The notes beneath the pieces are model-generated. The model did no database searches. It had not been told where the DNA came from and was given only the letters and a program-made list of their open reading frames with translations. Positions 43,701 through 55,006 of a DNA stretch of 64,000 nucleotides are shown here, piece by piece. Source of the DNA: Toxonevra muliebris (lineage: Eukaryota; Arthropoda; Insecta; Diptera; Pallopteridae); the NCBI GenBank assembly GCA_963691655.1, contig OY829330.1, positions 18,470,182 through 18,534,181 of the forward strand. Direction: 5' to 3'. Position numbers and translations under genes: made by a program. How positions within the stretch are numbered: the stretch's first letter is position 1; each line of letters starts with the position of its first letter.

Positions 43701-46700
43701 GATGTTGTTTGAGGGCACCGGAGATCTGTTGATCCTGGATAGCATCGAGGTGTTCTTGTTGTTGTTTTGGGTATAATGGCACAAGATGGGTCATTCGAAC
43801 CTAGGTAACAACGAAGTTTTGTGGTTTTACTGGGTGTCTGCGGACACCGTGGATCTGTTGATCCAGGATAGCAGCTGAAACTTGATCGAGTAGTTGGCAC
43901 TTTTTGTGTTGTTGTGGGTGGCAGGTAAGTTGCTGGTTTGCAATTAGGGTCATCTGATCCAGGATAGCAACCTGATTTCGGTGTTGTCGGTGTCTTTGAA
44001 CATTTGGGGTCCGGTGAACCAGGAAAGCAGTTGAAACATTCCGGATCAGAAGAACCAAGTCTGCATTTCGTGATAGATTCGTTTGGACATGAAGGGTTGG
44101 TAGAACCAGGATAACATTTTACTGCAGGTGGAGATGTTGTTAGAGAACACCGGGGATCTGTTGATCCTGGATAGCATCGAGGTGCTGTTGTTGCTTTGGG
44201 TATGGTGGTACAAGATGGGTCACTCGAACCTGGGTAACAACGAGGTTTTGTGGTTTTGCTGGGTGTCTGCGGGCACCGTGGATCTGTTGATCCTGGATAG
44301 CAGCTGGAACTTAATTGAGTAGTTGGAAGTTTTTCTGTTGTTGTGGGTGGCAGGTAAGTTGCTGGTTTGCAATTAGGTTCATCTGATCCAGGATAGCAAC
44401 CTGATTTCGGTGTTGTCGGTGTCTTTGAACACTTAGGATCCGGTGAGCCAGGGAAGCATTTTGCGTCGAATTCCTTCGCGCATGAAGGGTCGATGGAACC
44501 AGTGTAGCAACGTGCTACGGGTGGTGTTGTTATTTGAGGACACCCGGGATCTGTTGATCCTGGAGAACATCGTTGGCTTGGTCGGGTGATTTTTGTCTTT
44601 CTTGTTGTTGTCGGTGGAAGGTACGTTGCTCCTTGGCATTTAGGTTCTTTTGATCCTGGGTAACAACCAGGTCTTGATGTAGTTGGAATTTTTGGACATT
44701 TGGGATCCGGTGATCCAGGGAAACAATTAAAGCAGTCAGGATCTGTAGAATCTGGCTTACATATTATGTCTGGATGCCTTGTAGTTGTTTTGGGTTGAAT
44801 TGTACAAGATAGGTCATTAGAACCAGGGTAGCAACGCGTTTTTGTGGTTTTGTTGGGTGTTTGAGGACACTGTGGATCTGTTGATCCTGGATAGCAGCTT
44901 GGACTTGGTCGAGTAATTGGAACTTTTTGTGTTGTTGTGGGTGGCAGGTAAGTTGCTGGTTGGCAATTAGGGTCATCTGATCCAGGATAGCAACCTGATT
45001 TCGGTGTTGTCGGTGTTTTTGAACATTTAGGATCCAGTGAGCCAGGGAAGCAGATAAGACATTCCGGATCGGAAGAGCCAGGTCTGCATTTTGTGCCAGA
45101 TTCTTTTGGGCATGAAGGGTTGGTGGAACCAGGATAACATATTACTGAGGGCGGAGTTGTTGTTTGAGGACACCCGGGATCTGTTGATTGCGGATAGCAT
45201 CGAGGTTTTGTTGTTGTTTTGGGTATAGTTTCACAGGATGGATCATTCGAGCCTGGATAACAACGAGGTTTTGTGGTTTTGCTGGGTGTCTGCGGGCACC
45301 GTGGATCTGTTGATCCAGGATAGCAGCTGAAACTTGATCGAGTAGTTGGCACTTTTTGTGTTGTTGTGGGTGGCAGGTAAGTTGCTGGTTTGCAATTAGG
45401 TTCATCTGATCCAGGATAGCAACCTGATTTCGGTGTGGTCGGTGTCTTTGAACATTTAGGATCCGGTGAGCCAGGGTAGCAGCTAAAACATTCCGGATCA
45501 GAAGAGCCAGGTCTGCATTTTGTGCCAGATTCTTTCTGGCATGAAGGATCCGTGGAACCAGGATAACATCTTACTGCAGGCGGAGATGTTGTTTGAGGGC
45601 ACCGGGGATCTCTTGATCCTGGATAGCAGCGAAGTGTTCTTGTTGCTGTTTTGGGTATAATGGCACAAGATGGGTCATTCGAACCTAGGTAACAACGAGG
45701 TTTTGTGGTTTTGCTGGGTGTCTGCGGGCACTGTTGATTTGTTGATCCTGGATAGCAGCTGAAACTTGTTCGAGTAGTTGGAACTTTTTTTGTTGTTGTG
45801 GGTGGCAGATACGTTACCGGTTTGCAATTAGGGTCATCTGATCCAGGATAGCAACCTGATTTCGGTGTTTTCGGTGTCTTTGAACATTTTAGATCCGGTG
45901 AGCCAGGGAAGCATTTTGCGTCGGATTCTTTCGAGCATGAAGGGTCGGTGGAACCAGGATAGCAACGTGCTGCGGGCGGTGTTATTATTTGAGGACACCC
46001 GGGATCTGTTGATCCTGGAGAACATCGTTGGCTTGGTCGGGTGATTTTTGTTTTTCTTGTTGTTGTCGGTGGAAGGTACGTTGCTCCTTGGCATTTAGGT
46101 TCTTTTGATCCTGGGTAACAACCAGGTCTTGATGTAGTTGGAATTTTTAGACATTTGGGATCCGGTGATCCAGGGAAACAATTAAAGCAGTCAGGATCTG
46201 TAGAATCTGGCTTACATATTATGTCTGGATGCCTTGTAGTTGTTTTGGGTTGAATTGTACAAGATAGGTCATTAGAACCAGGGTAGCAACGCGTTTTTGT
46301 GGTTTTGTTGGGTGTTTGAGGACACTGTGGATCTGTTGATCCTGGATAGCAGCTTGGACTTGGTCGAGTAATTGGAACTTTTTGTGTTGTTGTGGGTGGC
46401 AGGTAAGTTGCTGGTTGGCAAATAGGGTCATCTGATCCAGGATAGCAACCTGATTTCGGTGTTGTCGGTGTTTTTAAACATTTAGGATCCGGTGAGCCAG
46501 GGAAGCAGCTAAGACATTCCGGATCGGAAGAGCCAGGTCTGCATTTTGTGCCAGATTCTTTTGGGCATGAAGGGTTGGTGGAACCAGGATAACATCTTAC
46601 TGAGGGCGGAGTGGTTGTTTGAGGACACCCGGGATCTGTTGATTCCGGATAGCATCGAAGTTTTGTTGTTGTTTTGGGTATAGTTGCACAGGATGGATCA

Positions 46701-49700
46701 TTCGAGCCTGGATAACAACGAGGTTTTGTGGTTTTGCTGGGTGTCTGCGGGCACCGTGGATCTGTTGATCCTGGATAGCAGCTGAAACTTGATCGAGTAG
46801 TTGGCACTTTTTGTATTGTTGTGGGTGGCAGGTAAGTTGCTGGTTTGCAATTAGGGTCATCTGATCCAGGATAGCAACCTGATTTTGGTGTTGTCGGTGT
46901 CTTTGAACATTTAGGATCCGGTGAGCCAGGGAAGCAGTTAAGACATTCCGGATCAGAAGAGCCAGGTCTGCATTTTGTGCCAGATTCTTTCGGGCATGTA
47001 GGATCCGTGGAACCAGTATAACATCTTACTGCAGGTGGTGTTGTAATGGGAGAACACCGGGGATGTGTTGATCCTGGATAGCATCGAGGTGTTGTTGTTG
47101 TAGGTATAGTGGCACAAGATGGCTCATTCGAACCTGGGTAACAACGAGGTTTTGTGGTTTTGCTGGGTGTCTGCGGGCACTGTTGATTTGTTGATCCTGG
47201 ATAGCAGCTGAAACTTGTTCGAGTAGTTGGAACTTTTTTTGTTGTTGTGGGTGGCAGATACGTTACCGGTTTGCAATTAGGGTCATCTGATCCAGGATAG
47301 CAACCTGATTTCGGTGTTTTCGGTGTCTTTGAACATTTTGGATCCGGTGAGCCAGGGAAGCATTTTGCGTCGGATTCTTTCGAGCATGAAGGGTCGGTGG
47401 AACCAGGATAGCAACGTGCTGCGGGCGGTGTTATTATTTGAGGACACCCGGGATCTGTTGATCCTGGAGAACATCGTTGGCTTGGTCGGGTGACTTTTGT
47501 CTTTCTTGTTGTTATCGGTGGAAGGTACGTTGCTCCTTGGCATTTAGGTTCTTTTGATCCTGGGTAACAACCAGGTCTTGATGTGGTTGGAATTTTTGGA
47601 CATTTGGGATCCGGTGATCCAGGGAAACAATTGAAGCAATCAGGATCAGTAGAATCTGGCTTACATATTATGTCTGGATGCCTTGTAGTTGTTTTGGGTC
47701 GAATTGTACAAGATAGGTCATTAGAACCAGGGTAGCAACGCGTTTTTGTGGTTTTGTTGGGTATTTGAGGACACTGTGGATCTGTTGATCCTGGATAGCA
47801 GCTTAGACTTGTTCGAGTAATTGGAACTTTTTGTGTAGTTGTGGGTGGCAGGTAAGTTGCTGGTTGGCAATTAGGGTCATCTGATCCAGGATAGCAACCT
47901 GATTTCGGTGTTGTCGGTGTTTTTAAACATTTAGGATCCGGTGAGCCAGGGAAGCAGCTAAGACATTCCGGATCGGAAGAGCCAGGTCTGCATTTTGTGC
48001 CAGATTCTTTTGGGCATGAAGGGTTGGTGGAACCAGGATAACATCGTGTAACAAGGGATATTGTTTCTTCAGTTGATCGATTAATGGGTGTTTTCTGTGT
48101 TGTTGCTTCCGATTTAGTAGTTCGTGTTATTTCTGGAATGTCAGAGCACTGAGGATCTGTTGATCCTGAATAGCATCGAAGTGCTCTTGCTGTGTTTGGT
48201 TCACGACGACATGCTGAATTAAAAGAGCCAGGGTAACAACTTGGTTTAGTGGTTTTTGCAGGAGATTGAGAGCATAGAGTATCGGTTGAACCTGGATAGC
48301 ACTTGGAAGAAGTTTCTATGTGTGATGGTGTAGTAGAAGGTTCTGGATTAATTGTTCTTTCATATTGTTGGCAATCACGATCAGTGGAGCCTAGAAAGCA
48401 ACGTTCAGGTGTTACTTTTTGTTTTGTAATAGGAGTTGTTATGACTGGAGCATTTGTTGTAGAAACAATTTCGTTATTACACAAGAAATTTTTTTCACAT
48501 GAATCACTGCATAATTCAATATCACACTTTAAATAAACTTGTGAGCGGTCTGGGAATTTGAACGCTTTCAATGTATTATAATATATTAGTGTTCCGTGGG
48601 ACGATGGATTTGTTGATACATCTAACCTTTTCCATTCACCAAAAATATTTTTCTTTATGGAGCAGCCATTCTTATCGGAAATCTTTAGTTTATTTGTAGT
48701 TTTTGCGTTATAGTCGATATCATCAAACGCATAACATTGCAAAATGTTTATGTCCCATTTAAGTGTCGGATGCTTAATGTTAATAGTGAATGTAATATCC
48801 GTGCCAAGTTTAACAGTATTAGTTATAGGTGTTAGACTTGGTGGTGTACCTATTCCAATTTCCATCCAACACTCAACCGGTCCACGTGATGTATCTACCG
48901 ATATTACTTCTAGCATATCGACAACAAATGGCTTAAAAAATACGGTTTTTTCTTGCTCATCGTTTCGACTGCATGAAATTTTTCTTGCCGTATCCCAAGC
49001 TCCTTGAACATTTTCATCACTTTGTATTACTAAAATATTATCGACAGAAGCACAAACAGAACATGAAGGTTTACTGCCACAACCATCGTAAGGTATTGTG
49101 AAGACATGAGTAAATCCAGATTGACCAGCAGTCACAAAGCTGTAAAACAATTGAAAAAAAAATATAAAAAACGTATACTTAGTGTTTTAATACATTAATA
49201 TAACAAACAAATTAAGTCAACTAAAATATATTTCTAAAAATAATAATTCGCTATTATACCATTATTATACTTACCGACATTTTGGTTCATTATAATGCCC
49301 TTGGCTATATATTACACCACTAAAATTATCTGCAAAATCAATAGTCACCTGCATACCGTCCTTTGAATCACATTTAACATCGATTTTCTCAAAGCTACTA
49401 ATTACTTGATCATCATTTTTTCGGATTACACGTGCACTCAATGGATTCACTTCATTGCTAAGAGCGTATTCGCTACGACAACAGCTTACAATTATGATCT
49501 ATTTTTATTAAAAAAATATAGTGTTATACATATGTACATACCTACTATTCATATATAATCCGATAACGTAAAAATCACGAATATAAATTCTGTGGCAATA
49601 AGGAATAACAGCTAAACTCAAAAGTCGAATAAAAACCTGCTGCGTATTTTTTTATTATAAATCCCAAAATGTTGAAAGTTTCTGAAAATTTTTTGCAATT

Positions 49701-51268
49701 TAGCAGTTTCCATAGTTTTTTATTAATTAAAATCCAATAAATATTTAAGAACTTTCAATATTTTGGGTTTTATAATGAAAAATACGCAACAGGTTTTTAG
49801 TCGACTTTTGAGTTTAGCTGTTATTCCTTATTTCCACAGAATTTTCATCGCTTTTGAGTTAAATCTAAAATTTGCAAATTCATAGTTAACCAAAACCCCG
49901 AGTTTGATATTAATTTTTAACTTTGCAATCGTACACTTTTTTACAAAGGTAATTTTAAAAATTCAAACATTGTAATTGAGATTTCTAAAAGTAATAATTG
50001 CATTGCTTTAAAAAAACTTCTAAAAATCGTATTTTGATGGGCCTTTTTTATTTTATTGGCCTAGTTCAATAGTTCACAAATAAAAGAAATTCAAAAATCT
50101 ACTGATGTTTTGCATACATTTTTTTTTAGAGATGGTAAAGGTCATTAAAATAAGACTAGTGAACATTCACAGGTTAATAATGTGTAATCGAAATGAATAG
50201 TACCAGGCAACACATTTCCAATAATGTCTTGGAGACGAAGATCGGACATAAAATGGCGGATTTATCAAAATGGAGCCATTGAGCAGAATTTTTAAAATAT
50301 TTTGATGAATAACCAAATCATTTCTGAATTAAATTCAGTGAATTTCTATTATTTGTGAATATGCAGAAAAAACTGTTATTTAATCCTTTATCTTTTTTTG
50401 AAAAAAAAAACATATCGGTATCTTATGAACTCTCCTTGTGAGAAGATTGAAATGCGGTTCTCTCGATTTGTTTTTTTTTACTTATGACAATCTTGTAGAA
50501 AACAAACGATATTACATATCGTACTCTAACTACAAAAGGGGCACAACTCAAAACTGAAAATTATTACGGCAAAACGAAAAAAAGCAAAAAAAATATGTCA
50601 TCCATACATTTATTAGTGTAACTACAAACTTATTCCAGAAGTGCTACACTATCATATCATATATCAATTTAATGAGCCAAAAATGATCAGATTTAAAATC
50701 GGTTAAGCCAATTCCAAAATATTAGCGTCGAAAGTTTTTTAAAATTCGCTCATTGAATAAAGCATTGCATTCATCGTTGTAAAAATCATTGCTTAATCGG
50801 GAGTGAATAATAAATGAGAGAGAAAGAGAGAAGACATGACTAACGGCATCTCTCAGAGCAAAAATTCATTGCATGAAATTAAAAATTTGTTGTTGTTTCC
50901 CGTATAAAATACAAAAAATGTTGTTTGTGGTTTCTTCATTTCATATGGGAAACAACAGCAAATTTTCAATTTCATGCAATGAATTATTGCTCGTGGAGAC
51001 GAGGTGTTACGAAAAAACAACGAGTAGTTTGGTTCTCGTTTGACATTTGTTTTTTCTTAAAGAGATTTCTTCTACAATAAAATAGCCCCAATTTCTGGGG
51101 CCTTACCGACTAGTTACATTAAATATGCAAAGCAAAACATTTTTTATCGTTTTCTAAACAGTTTTCTTTTTTGATTTTTTCCCCTTTTGTAATTTGTGTG
51201 TAATATGTTAATGGTGTTACACTTACCAAGTATGTAGCCAGTAAGTACCATTGGCTGAGCTTAAACAT
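40778..51268 (-). CDS. Giant secreted ZP-domain protein with ~114 C-x8-C beads (three exons)
   Basis: I join exon 1 (51227-51268), exon 2 (49275-49498) and exon 3 (40778-49139). All four splice sites are GT..AG and the phases agree, giving 8,628 nt = 2,875 residues plus stop. Residues 1-19 are a signal peptide (MFKLSQWYLLATYLIIIVS). A zona pellucida domain spans ~55-315: VKCDSKDGMQVTIDF, GVIYSQGHYNEPKC, PVECWMEIG and DIELCSDSC. Residues ~330-2740 are about 114 beads of C-x8-C, mostly CYPGSxDPxC, with Thr/Pro linkers likely to be O-glycosylated and recurrent TYLPP. A furin-like RRRRD lies at ~2808. No transmembrane segment follows. ZP proteins polymerise in apical extracellular matrix, such as fly cuticle. 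The nearest relatives may be large fly ZP proteins such as zye; this is a guess, so no symbol is given. Confidence 0.9.
40953..48420 (-). repeat. Coding bead array with ~1.45-kb higher-order repeats
   Basis: Beads average about 63 bp. A distinctive bead, CKPDSTDPDC preceded by HPDII, marks five positions near 41823, 42881, 44764, 46220 and 47670. Spacings are about 1059, 1884, 1455 and 1450 bp, or 17, 30, 23 and 23 beads. DNA identity between the 1.45-kb units is high by eye, pointing to recent unequal exchange or conversion. All spacings keep the frame. Confidence 0.85.
49140..49274 (-). other. ZP gene intron 2 (135 bp)
   Basis: It runs from GTAAGT to a T-rich tract ending TTTTACAG. Size and signals are typical of a short fly intron. 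Confidence 0.85.
49275..49498 (-). CDS. ZP gene exon 2 (ZP-N start)
   Basis: The acceptor TAAAAATAG|ATC at 49499 keeps phase 0 with exon 1. The donor CG|GTAAGT at 49274 leaves two bases that pair with the C of exon 3 to make Arg-89. An alternative AG at 49485 would break phase. The exon completes the hydrophobic signal (IIIVS) and encodes the first conserved Cys of ZP-N. Confidence 0.85.
49590..49839. mobile_element. Foldback MITE in ZP intron 1 (250 bp, ~100-bp arms, AATT TSD)
   Basis: CTGTGGCAATAAGGAATAAC at 49590 is mirrored at the right end (GTTATTCCTTATTTCCACAG, 49820-49839). Symmetry extends over about 100 bp per arm with few mismatches, through AGTCGA..TAAAAACCTG and CCCAAAAT. The 4-bp AATT flanks it (49586-49589, 49840-49843). 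Confidence 0.88.
50606..50700 (+). repeat. Dispersed repeat 'TTTATTAGTGTAACTA', copy 1
   Basis: TACATTTATTAGTGTAACTA, TTATTCCAGAAGTGCTAC and ATATATCAATTTAA recur in order at 59402-59475 with small indels, followed in both by AGCCAAAAA(A)TGATCAG or AGCCAAAAAACGATCAG. Confidence 0.8.
50700..50860 (+). repeat. Dispersed repeat copy C
   Basis: It shares CAAAATATTAGCGTCGAAAG, GCATTGCATTCATCGTTGTA and ATTGCTTAATCGGGAGTG with copies A (32440-32560) and B (34670-34770), and runs on into the GAGAGAGA tract seen at 33430. Confidence 0.75.
50865..50983. repeat. Long hairpin, 37-bp arms, 45-nt loop
   Basis: Left arm 50865-50901 (TTCATTGCATGAAATT.. TTGTTTCCC) and right arm 50947-50983 pair with two mismatches of 37. 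Both mismatches would be tolerated as G-U in RNA. It lies in intron 1 of the ZP gene. Confidence 0.85.
51227..51268 (-). CDS. ZP gene exon 1 (signal peptide)
   Basis: ATG at 51268-51266 begins MFKLSQWYLLATYL and is followed by a donor reading G|GTAAGT at 51226. The exon is 42 nt, phase 0. An in-frame upstream Met at about 51361 exists, but it would place a Lys/Asn-rich stretch before the hydrophobic core, so the inner Met is preferred. A minus-strand TATAAAA at 51301-51295 is too close to be a confident promoter. Confidence 0.8.
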
Positions 51269-51369
51269 ATTTGTGTATTGCCTTCTACATACAGTTTTAT
51301 AAAAATTGATTATGTAATTCTTATTATTCTTTTTTTGTTTTCTGAAAAAAAAAAATTTCACTTTTTAAT

Positions 51370-52320
51370 AATTTTTGCTAAGATGAATAATTGATATAGC
51401 AGATCTTTTGTTAAATGGCATTTATTGAAGCAGTAATTTTTCTACATCATCGTAAACATCTAAATCTTGCTTTAGGATCCGTTCAGAGAGTATTAATACA
51501 TAGAACTCCAAACAAATTTTAGTGGGCAGGTAAGAATAAGAGATGCTATAAGCATAGTTAAATAATTAAAATTCATTTGATAATTATTCTTACCATAACA
51601 TCAATGAAGTTTTATAGTCTTATAAGAATATTGGAAAAATGCAGCCATATACTTCAATAATCTACACATGTTTTCTTTCTTGTTATAAATGGGTAAATGG
51701 GTGAGTTTTGAATACAGGGCACTCCACAAAAAATAAAAACTTACATACATACTTCGCTTTAGAAAGTGTACTTCATGATTTTAAGGGGGAAGGCCACTGT
51801 GACGGTTCAAGTCAAAATTCTAAAAATTGCCTGAGTTACAGCCATTTTAGTGATAATAAGTAGACCGACCGAAGTAGATGGACTGAAAACTTTAAACGCG
51901 TTTTTCTCGAAAAGACTTTTTTCGAACTGGTCGCGTCGATAACTCTATCAAATATTAACCGATTTTCAATTTTTATTCCTTTTTTTTTGTTTTTGCAGTG
52001 GCTATCGTTGAATGTAGCCGATTTTCATTTGTACTATTTTTAAGCTCTTTTGAAATAAAATAAAATTTTCAATCAGTCGCCATTTTGTGGAAAATATTAA
52101 AAAAAAAAAAACGCTACATTGCGACGAGAATTATACTCATATAGATTATTAAAAACTAAACATTTTTTTTCTCAGAAAATCCGTTCTTGAAAAATCGACG
52201 CGAAATTTTTTTCAGGCTCCACAGTATCTTCAAAACTATTCAATATTTTTTAATAAAAATGTATGGAAATATTGTTGGAAGTGCAGTTATTAAAATGAAA
52301 CGTACTTTCTTGGAATATAG
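51370..52320. other. Upstream flank of the ZP gene, nothing assigned
   Basis: AT-rich sequence with long A and T runs. No coding region, transposon ends or RNA gene can be supported. It presumably contains part of the ZP gene's promoter region, but no element is recognisable. Confidence 0.45.
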
Positions 52321-53215
52321 GGAACTTCGGGTATTGTGGTATAGGCTTTTTATTTTGGAAATTCCAATTTGAACCAATCCTTGATAGCTTTCATTACTGA
52401 AGCATTGACTATAGGATACTTTACAAACTCTGGTCAACAAAAAAGATATAAGACAAAATCTAACAAAACACAAAAAGCACCCATCTTAAAAATTGGAAAG
52501 TGATGTAGTACACATGGGTAGTTAAATGTGGTATACTGTGCTGTACTGGTAATATGATATTACCCGAAACATGTTTTTATATGTTCTATACATAAACACT
52601 GATAATTAACTTGATTTAAAAACTGTTAGTTTTTATTTAAAAAAGTAGTAATGTAAAAAAATGTGTAAAAACAAAACTGACTTCTTGGCTATAAAATCGA
52701 ACGTACATATACAAACAATAGATAATGAAAAACAAAAAACAAACAAAAATGCCTTCCTGGCACAAAACATGTTGAGATAAAAAAAAATTGAGATATATCT
52801 CAAACTCTTCTTCAAGCAATTCAAAAAACACGTCAGTATTATACCACATAAGCCACCTTCTAGTGTACCACAAGCCGATTTGTAGCATTCAGAACAAAAA
52901 ACATTTAAAATGGAAAATATTTCAAATTAACAATCTAATACTTACTTTGTCTGTATTGAAATCAAATTACACAAAAACCGACTTTTCTGTTAAAATATTG
53001 CAATAATTATCAAGCAAAATAAAAGTCGACCACACGCGATTACATGTTTCATTCAACTGACTAATATATGTGTTCTTTCCCCCGCAACTAAAGCATGTTC
53101 CTATTTTTTTTAATTCCGCAGAATTTCTGATAGATGGCACCTGCATAAACTTATTAGGACTGGAGATATGATCCTGTACCACATTGGCCTCCTATACCAC
53201 AATACCGGAAGTTCC
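52321..53215. repeat. 25-bp inverted repeat pair, 895 bp apart
   Basis: GGAACTTCGGGTATTGTGGT.. at 52321-52345 and its reverse complement at 53191-53215 match in 24 of 25 positions. The interior has no transposase frame and no clear flanking duplication. It could be an old nonautonomous element. Confidence 0.65.
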
Positions 53216-53476
53216 TCCACCACATACACAGTATAACATACCTTCCTTCCTACAATTAAAATTGATGCATTTTTCAAAAAGTTAAACCATCAAAATTTTC
53301 AAAAACTCATGTATCATGAACAGCTTCACAAAAAAAAATTTCAAAATGACCAAGTAAGCGTTTCTCACAGAATATAAAAATATATCCAAATTTCAGCCAA
53401 ATTGGAAATGCGAATATGTTGGAATGGATTGCATTAACTAACAAACTACAAGATCCGTTTCTTATAACGGCGAAAA

Positions 53477-53773
53477 ATGGTTTATTACAAAATGTGTAAA
53501 AGCGCGTTTTCAGTCTCAATCGGCGATGCGGTCATCAAGCGGCATTTACAGACAAACAAACATCATGCACATTCATCCATTCAAGCAGTAATGCAAGCAT
53601 CGTCAAGCAGTGACTTCAATCAACAACTCGTCGCAGAATTTGGCTTCATGAACAGCTATAGAACCGAAAATAAAATTCAACAATGGAAAAAAATCCAATC
53701 ACGAAACGATTTGTCGAAGTATTCACTCATTTGGATACCAAAAATTTGGAGTACAAGGAACTGGGGAAAATAA
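53477..53773 (+). pseudogene. BED/C2H2-like zinc-finger fragment, transposase-type
   Basis: The 98-residue frame opens MCKSAFSVSIGDAVIKRHLQ then TNKHHAHSS. The spacing (Cys, aromatic, 'SV..G...I..H...KKH') resembles the zinc finger found at the N-terminus of hAT-type transposases and their domesticated relatives; an upstream Cys of the first pair is weak. The rest (FNQQLVAEFGF) has no catalytic domain. It is most likely a fragment of a decayed transposase, since no exon signals are evident. Confidence 0.4.
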
Positions 53774-53992
53774 TTCTTTTAGGTGTCAAAATTTTTTTAA
53801 GCCATGTTTTAAAATTTGTATTTTTGAAGAGCAACAACTTGAGGTTAAATCTGGTAATATAAATGGAAATACAGTAGTATGTGAAGAAATACAGTCATAA
53901 ATAACCATCGCACATGGGTACAATACATAGTTTATATAGTTTAAACCGTGCTCCTACTATGAAAGTTATCGTTTTTCTTTTTGTGTGCGAAC

Positions 53993-55006
53993 TAGTGTCC
54001 GACTGAAACCGACTTTTTCGGCCTAAACCGAATTTCGGCCATTTTTCTAATATTCGGCCAAAACCGAAACCGAAACTTTTTAATATATATGTATATATCT
54101 GTGGTCACAAGGCATAACAGCATAAGTGTGTTTTTTGTATTTTACTAGAGAGCACTTCAAAGGTTCAAGTGCTAAGAGTAATCAGGTTGAGTTGTGTTAT
54201 TTTTCCGCCCTAATATCTCGTAAACCACTGAACCGATAGTCATAAAATTCTGACACAATATGAAAACGGATATGAAAATTCAAATTATGATAATAACTCG
54301 AATTCGACAAAACTCGAGTTGTGTTGTTATTGCTTGTGATCACAGATATGTTAAAAACAAAATTCAAATCATTTTAATTTTTTTTTTTTAATTAAAACTA
54401 AAAAAAAAAGAACAATCCATGTACATTCGGGCGTACCATTTTTTTTTATTCTTTTTGAAAAGTACGTTGACAGAAAAATTCTATATTCGATTCTGATCAA
54501 CTTTGCCGAAGAAAGTTTGGCAAAAAAAAATGGATCCCACTCCCCCGTAAAATTCAAAAAAGTTTCAGTTTCAGTTGAATAAAAATCGATAGTTACTTTT
54601 AATATTACTTTAACTTCTACGAATTTTACGGGGGGTAAGCTCCAATTTTTTTGTCATAGAATATGGAACTCTTCTGTCGGTACTCCGAAGAAAAATTCAT
54701 CCATACAAATTGGTACTTACATTTGTATACATAAAATAACAAAAATATTATTTTAACTATAAAGAAAATACATATTAAAGGCACTAAAAAAAATACATTT
54801 TGTGGTATAGGTACAAATGAAATTCACATTTTTATTTTAATATTCAAAATTGAATCATTTTAAAAACAGTCCTTTGCGTAATGAAATGCAATTTACAGCA
54901 AAATTTATAAAGTTTCGGTTTCGGCCAAATATTCGGCCATATTTTTTGCCGAAACCGAAACCGTATTTTTGGCCGAAACCGAAACCGAATATTCGGTCGG
55001 ACACTA
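53993..55006. mobile_element. hAT-type nonautonomous element with CCGAAA subterminal repeats
   Basis: TAGTGTCCGAC (53993-54003) is mirrored at 54996-55006. An 8-bp duplication GTGCGAAC/GTGCGAAG flanks it (53985-53992, 55007-55014; 7 of 8). Near each end lie arrays of CGGCC and CCGAAA motifs (54009-54078, 54918-54990), like transposase-binding subterminal motifs in hAT elements. The 1,014 bp have no transposase. A foldback MITE is nested at 54099-54345. Confidence 0.85.
54099..54345. mobile_element. Foldback MITE nested in the hAT-type element (247 bp, ATAT TSD)
   Basis: CTGTGGTCACAAGGCATAAC at 54099 and GTTATTGCTTGTGATCACAG at 54326-54345 are inverted with several mismatches. ATAT flanks both ends (54095-54098, 54346-54349). 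Size, CTGTGG termini and 4-bp AT duplication match the copy at 49590-49839, so both belong to one family. Confidence 0.78.

Larger units (their letters stand above)
49499..51226 (-). other. ZP gene intron 1 (1,728 bp) hosting repeats
   Basis: It runs from GTAAGT at 51226 to TAAAAATAG at 49499. It contains a foldback MITE (49590-49839), a dispersed repeat (50606-50700 and 50700-50830) and a 37-bp-arm hairpin (50865-50983). No further exon is needed to join the flanking exons in phase. Confidence 0.75.

Noticed and set aside
40953..48420. Many 60-87-residue frames on both strands, for example near 42.2, 43.3, 45.2 and 46.6 kb
   Set aside because: They recur at the same place in each 1.45-kb unit and are shadows of the long ZP-gene exon.
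40953..48420. CRISPR-like array
   Set aside because: The regular repeats are coding, keep frame across 8.4 kb, and lie in a spliced eukaryotic gene.
51295..51301. TATA box of the ZP gene
   Set aside because: TATAAAA is on the correct strand but only about 27-33 bases from the ATG, which would leave almost no leader. It is not supported without transcript starts.
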